Shown here: piece by piece, positions 54,694 to 57,399 of the stretch
Layout of the letters: the number at the start of each line of letters is the position of its first letter
Numbering within the stretch: the stretch's first letter is position 1
From: Streptomyces acidicola
GTDB lineage: Bacteria > Actinomycetota > Actinomycetes > Streptomycetales > Streptomycetaceae
Reading direction: 5' to 3'
Assembly (NCBI RefSeq): GCF_009377235.1
Contig: NZ_VMNX01000028.1
Span: forward strand, 1-57,399
DNA: 57,399 nucleotides
Position numbers and translations under genes: made by a program
The notes under the pieces: model-generated
Database searches by the model: none
What the model was told of the DNA's origin: nothing
The model's input: only the letters and a program-made list of their open reading frames with translations

Positions 54694-55721
54694 CCATGAG
54701 CAACACCGCGGGACGGCGCAAACCGCCGACCATCCACGACGTGGCGCGCGTGGCGGGGGTCTCCCGGGGCACCGTGTCACGCGTACTCAACGGCGGCCAC
54801 TACGTCAGCCCGGCGGCACAGGAAGCGGTCAACGCGGCGATCCGCAAGACCGGTTACGTGGTGAACCGGCACGCCCGCTCACTGATCACGGGTCGCTCCG
54901 ACTCGATCGGCTTCCTGCTGACCGAACCCCAGGAGAAGCTGTTCGAGGACCCCAACTTCAATGTCCTGCTGCGCGGTTGCACCCAGGCGTTGGCCGCGCA
55001 CGACATCCCCCTGCTGCTGATGCTGGCCGGTACGGAGGACGAACGGCGCCGCATCACCCGGTACATCACGGCGGGCCACGTCGACGGCGTGCTGCTGGTG
55101 TCCAGCCACTCCGGTGACCCGGTCGCCGAGGAACTGCGCGAGGCGGGGGTGCCTCTCGTCCAGTGCGGCAAGCCGATGGGGCTGGGCTCCAAGGTGAGTT
55201 ACGTGGCGGCGGACGACCGGGACGGCGCCCGGGACATGGTCCGCCATCTACTGTCGCTGGGCCGCCGCCGCATCGGTGTCGTTACCGGTCCGCTGGACAC
55301 GCCGGGCGGTGTGGAGCGCCTCGCCGGGTACAAGGAGGTGCTCACGGACGGGGGCGTCGAGATCGACGAGCGGCTCGTCGTCACCGGCGACTACAGCCGG
55401 GCCAGCGGTGCGGCCGGCGCGGAGCGGCTGCTGGAGCGGGCGCCGGACATGGACGCCGTGTTCGTCGCCTCGGACCTGATGGCGCAGGGCGTCCTGTCCG
55501 CGCTGCGCCGGGCGGGCCGCAGGGTTCCGGAGGACGTGTCCGTGGGTGGCTTCGACGACTCCCCCGCGGCGACGGAGTCCGCTCCCGCCCTCACGACGAT
55601 CCGCCAGCCCTGGGACCGGATCAGCAGCGAGATGGTGCGGGTCCTGCTGGCACAGATCGGCGGCGACGACCCCGCGGCGGTGATCCTGCCGACGGTACTG
55701 GTGCGCCGGGACTCGGCCTGA
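54690..55721 (+). CDS. LacI family transcriptional regulator of the galactan locus
   Basis: 343 residues. The N-terminal helix-turn-helix and hinge read TIHDVARVAGVSRGTVSRVLN (about 14-34) and RKTGYVVNRHARSLITGRS. A periplasmic-binding-like sensor domain follows (DSIGFLLTEP; VDGVLLVSSHSG; VSVGGFDDSPAA). The ATG at 54690 overlaps the permease stop; a second ATG two codons on is possible. Encoded last in the operon it probably controls, with the TGTGAACGCTCACA dyad as likely operator and a galacto-oligosaccharide as likely inducer. Confidence 0.92.
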   Translation: MTMSNTAGRRKPPTIHDVARVAGVSRGTVSRVLNGGHYVSPAAQEAVNAAIRKTGYVVNRHARSLITGRSDSIGFLLTEPQEKLFEDPNFNVLLRGCTQALAAHDIPLLLMLAGTEDERRRITRYITAGHVDGVLLVSSHSGDPVAEELREAGVPLVQCGKPMGLGSKVSYVAADDRDGARDMVRHLLSLGRRRIGVVTGPLDTPGGVERLAGYKEVLTDGGVEIDERLVVTGDYSRASGAAGAERLLERAPDMDAVFVASDLMAQGVLSALRRAGRRVPEDVSVGGFDDSPAATESAPALTTIRQPWDRISSEMVRVLLAQIGGDDPAAVILPTVLVRRDSA

Positions 55722-55767
55722 GGGCCCCCGGCCTCCCGCGTGTGGGCGAAGACCGATCAGGATCGAA

Positions 55768-55784
55768 GGAGCGGGCCCCGCTCC
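55768..55784. terminator. Short GC hairpin after the LacI gene
   Basis: GGAGCGG and CCGCTCC pair around GCC, 47 bases after the lacI stop and 67 before the VOC gene. It probably ends the importer operon; it could also be part of the VOC gene promoter region (GATCGAAG before it, CCTAGCGTG after it). Confidence 0.5.
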
Positions 55785-55850
55785 CCCGTCCTAGCGTGGG
55801 ACTGCCGACGGAATCCCGTCGGTGCGACAGGACCATGCGAGGAGTACGCC

Positions 55851-56201
55851 ATGACCCGCGGTCTCACCACCATCATCTATCCCGTCAAGGACCTCGACCG
55901 GGCAAAGGCGCTGTTCAGCGAGTTGCTCGGCACGCCCTACGCGGACTCGGCCTACTACGTCGGCTTCAGGGACGCCGGACAGGAGGTCGGCCTGGACCCG
56001 CACGGGCACTCCAGGGGCATGACGGGACCGGTGCCGTACTGGCACGTCTCCGACATCAGGTCCACCCTGGCGGCCCTCCTCGCTGCCGGGGCCGAGATCC
56101 TGCACGACGTGCGCGACGTGGGCGGCGGCAGGCTGATCGCCTCGGTGAAGGACACGGACGGGAACCTGATCGGGCTGATGCAGCAGGCTCCCGCGGAGTG
56201 A
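55851..56201 (+). CDS. VOC (glyoxalase/bleomycin-resistance-like) superfamily protein
   Basis: 116 residues, a single vicinal-oxygen-chelate domain: TIIYPVKDLDRAKALFSELLG, YWHVSDIRSTLAALLAAGAE and VKDTDGNLIGLMQ. A dimer with a metal or ligand pocket is expected. The ATG at 55851 has GAGGAG ten bases before it. It is 75 bp upstream of the marR gene on the same strand, so it may share regulation. Substrate unknown. Confidence 0.85.
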   Translation: MTRGLTTIIYPVKDLDRAKALFSELLGTPYADSAYYVGFRDAGQEVGLDPHGHSRGMTGPVPYWHVSDIRSTLAALLAAGAEILHDVRDVGGGRLIASVKDTDGNLIGLMQQAPAE

Positions 56202-56232
56202 CGTCCGGGAGAAGAACGTTGCACCCGCACTA

Positions 56233-56246
56233 GTTGCACAATCAAC
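56233..56246. promoter_or_regulatory. Candidate MarR operator
   Basis: GTTG-CACAAT-CAAC is an inverted repeat 30 bases before the marR ATG, with another GTTGCAC half site at 56218-56224. Spacing and sequence fit autoregulation by the adjacent MarR protein. Confidence 0.55.
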
Positions 56247-56276
56247 AAGTGTTCACATGTCTGTTACCGTGCAGGT

Positions 56277-56669
56277 ATGGCAGCGAACATGGCCGACGCC
56301 CGGCTCGAGGACGAGTGGCGGGACATCCTGTCGGTGCACGCGCGCACGATGTGCGAGATCGACCGCGCACTGCATCCGCACGGCCTCGGCGCCAGCGACT
56401 TCGAAGTCCTCGACATCCTCGCCTCGGGCACGGTCGCACACAAGGGTGAGCAGTGCCGTGTCCAGAACATCGCCGACCGGGTCCACCTCAGCCAGAGCGC
56501 ACTGTCCCGCCTCATCGGCCGTCTGGAGAAGGACGGCCTGGTGGAGCGCTCCGTCTGCCAGGAGGACCGGCGTGGAGTGTGGGTCGTCCTCACCCAGAAG
56601 GGCCGTGACCTGCACGCCGAGGTCCTGCCCCTGCAACGGGCCGCCCTGTCCCGCATGTTGCGGGGCTAG
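56277..56669 (+). CDS. MarR family transcriptional regulator
   Basis: 130 residues. The winged-helix core runs from about 35 to 105: FEVLDILASG, VQNIADRVHLSQSALSRLIGRLEKDGLVER and the wing EDRRGVWVVLTQKG. Two cysteines (CEID, EQCRVQ) could allow redox sensing, which is inference. The C-terminal dimer helix is short (ending MLRG), so it is at the small end of the family. Likely autoregulated through the dyad upstream. Confidence 0.9.
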   Translation: MAANMADARLEDEWRDILSVHARTMCEIDRALHPHGLGASDFEVLDILASGTVAHKGEQCRVQNIADRVHLSQSALSRLIGRLEKDGLVERSVCQEDRRGVWVVLTQKGRDLHAEVLPLQRAALSRMLRG

Positions 56670-56763
56670 GCCCGTTCGTCAAACTCCCTCCCCCACTGCC
56701 TTAAGGGCGTGGGAGGTACCCCCAGCCCCGCTGCGCCATGCACGCACTCCTCGATCCCGGCAA

Positions 56764-56780
56764 GGCCCTCTGAGAGGGCC
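56764..56780. terminator. Bidirectional hairpin between marR and the SseB-like gene
   Basis: GGCCCTC-TGA-GAGGGCC is a perfect 7-bp stem between two convergent genes, 94 bases after the marR stop and 24 from the other stop. Confidence 0.65.
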
Positions 56781-56804
56781 AGGCCGGGTGGTGCGCTGGG
56801 TTCC

Positions 56805-57224
56805 TCAGCTCTGTGGCCTCGCCAGCAGCGTGCGTACGCCCTCGGAGTCGAGGGTCAGCCCGTGCGGCGAGCTGGCGTCTATGGTCAGCGACAGGTCCGC
56901 GTCCGGCCACTGCGAGGCGAGGGCCCCGAGGGGCACCAGGCGGTAGCGCGAGACGAACGGCAGCAGATCGGCCATCTCCATTTCCGAGGTGAACACGGGT
57001 ACGACCTGTTCTCCGCCCGACTGCTCCAGCACCGGAAGTGCCACCACGGTCGGGTCGGAGGCGTCCTCCTCGCTGGCGTCGTCCGGTACGGGAACCAGCA
57101 CGTCCGACTCGGCCAGCGTGTCGAACGCGCCCCTGTCCCCGGTGTTCAGGGCGAGCACGGTGAGCGCCTCCTGCGCCGGTGTCACGGCCTGGGGCGCGGT
57201 GTTGTCGTTCGAGGGTGTGTCCAT
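56805..57224 (-). CDS. SseB-like protein
   Basis: 139 residues, matching the SseB N-terminal domain: an acidic start, LVPVPDDASEEDASDPTVVALPVL, EQVVPVFTSEMEMADLLPF and the C-terminal LTIDASSPHGLTLDSEGV. The family is widespread in actinomycetes and has no clear biochemical role. ATG start at 57224. It converges on marR with a hairpin between them. The 175 bases to the right edge hold no recognisable gene. Confidence 0.8.
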   Translation of the reverse strand: MDTPSNDNTAPQAVTPAQEALTVLALNTGDRGAFDTLAESDVLVPVPDDASEEDASDPTVVALPVLEQSGGEQVVPVFTSEMEMADLLPFVSRYRLVPLGALASQWPDADLSLTIDASSPHGLTLDSEGVRTLLARPQS

Positions 57225-57399
57225 GGCAGATCCCCGGGTAGTGGCGGGCGGGCGACCCAGGACGCCTTCCGTCCCGGGCGCAACGCCCGTCGCGTACCCG
57301 GCCAGGACCCGGGCAATCCTGTGCGATGGACCAGGGTTCGCTGTGGATCAGCAGAGATCAGCAGCTCATGAGGCCAGGAGGCAAGGGTTGGGGGTCGGG

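Overview
The window looks like a Streptomyces or close actinomycete chromosome segment. GC is very high with strong third-position bias, GTG starts are common, and many genes are coupled by 4-bp ATGA/GTGA overlaps. The gene content (twin-arginine lipoproteins, ROK and LacI regulators, many secreted glycosidases, a DhaKLM operon) fits that group. The left edge carries a Tn5/Nextera mosaic-end remnant, so this is the raw end of a draft contig. I see no rRNA, tRNA, CRISPR array, insertion sequence or prophage.

Layout. 1-1869: a truncated UbiA-type prenyltransferase translationally coupled to an inositol-phosphate-synthase-like gene, a pair known from Streptomyces. 2472-10067: a carbohydrate cassette on the minus strand, with a ROK regulator, a ribose-type ABC importer (ATPase, permease, TAT lipoprotein), a Gfo/Idh/MocA dehydrogenase and a xylose-isomerase-like sugar isomerase. 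10068-11692: decayed DNA holding the N-terminus of an iron-siderophore (FecCD) permease. 11693-13826: dhaKLM. 13916-19512: secreted GH75 chitosanase, fibronectin-type lipoprotein, surface protein, HemK-like methyltransferase, acetyltransferase and quinone oxidoreductase. 20175-22201: DUF485 protein and acetate-type symporter. 22324-28883: acetylxylan esterase, methyltransferase, GH13 glycosidase, P450 and an LtaS-like membrane phosphotransferase/sulfatase. 29367-30512: a short Rho paralogue with a long leader. 30632-34376: a D-Ala-D-Ala carboxypeptidase facing two GT-C mannosyltransferases. 34701-36225: a discoidin-type gene broken by three frameshifts. 36241-39933: a very large GH78 rhamnosidase.

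40842-45600: a compact asparagine operon (GntR regulator, permease, R. etli-type asparaginase, aspartase) that would import asparagine and convert it to fumarate. 45680-47513: undecaprenyl-diphosphatase and a fluoride-channel/DUF190 pair. 47655-55721: a galactan locus in which GH53 endo-galactanase and GH42 beta-galactosidase diverge from an ABC importer plus LacI regulator, with a clear promoter and overlapping LacI-type operator between them. 55851-57224: VOC protein, MarR regulator and SseB-like protein.

The dominant theme is plant and microbial glycan scavenging: six glycoside hydrolases or esterases, two sugar ABC systems, and several dyad operators near their genes. I found no convincing unknown defence or mobile system. 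The most unusual signals are the short Rho with its repeat-flanked promoter and long leader, the ROK-cassette operator-like elements, the 292-bp antisense overlap of the carboxypeptidase and mannosyltransferase genes, and the triply frameshifted discoidin gene.
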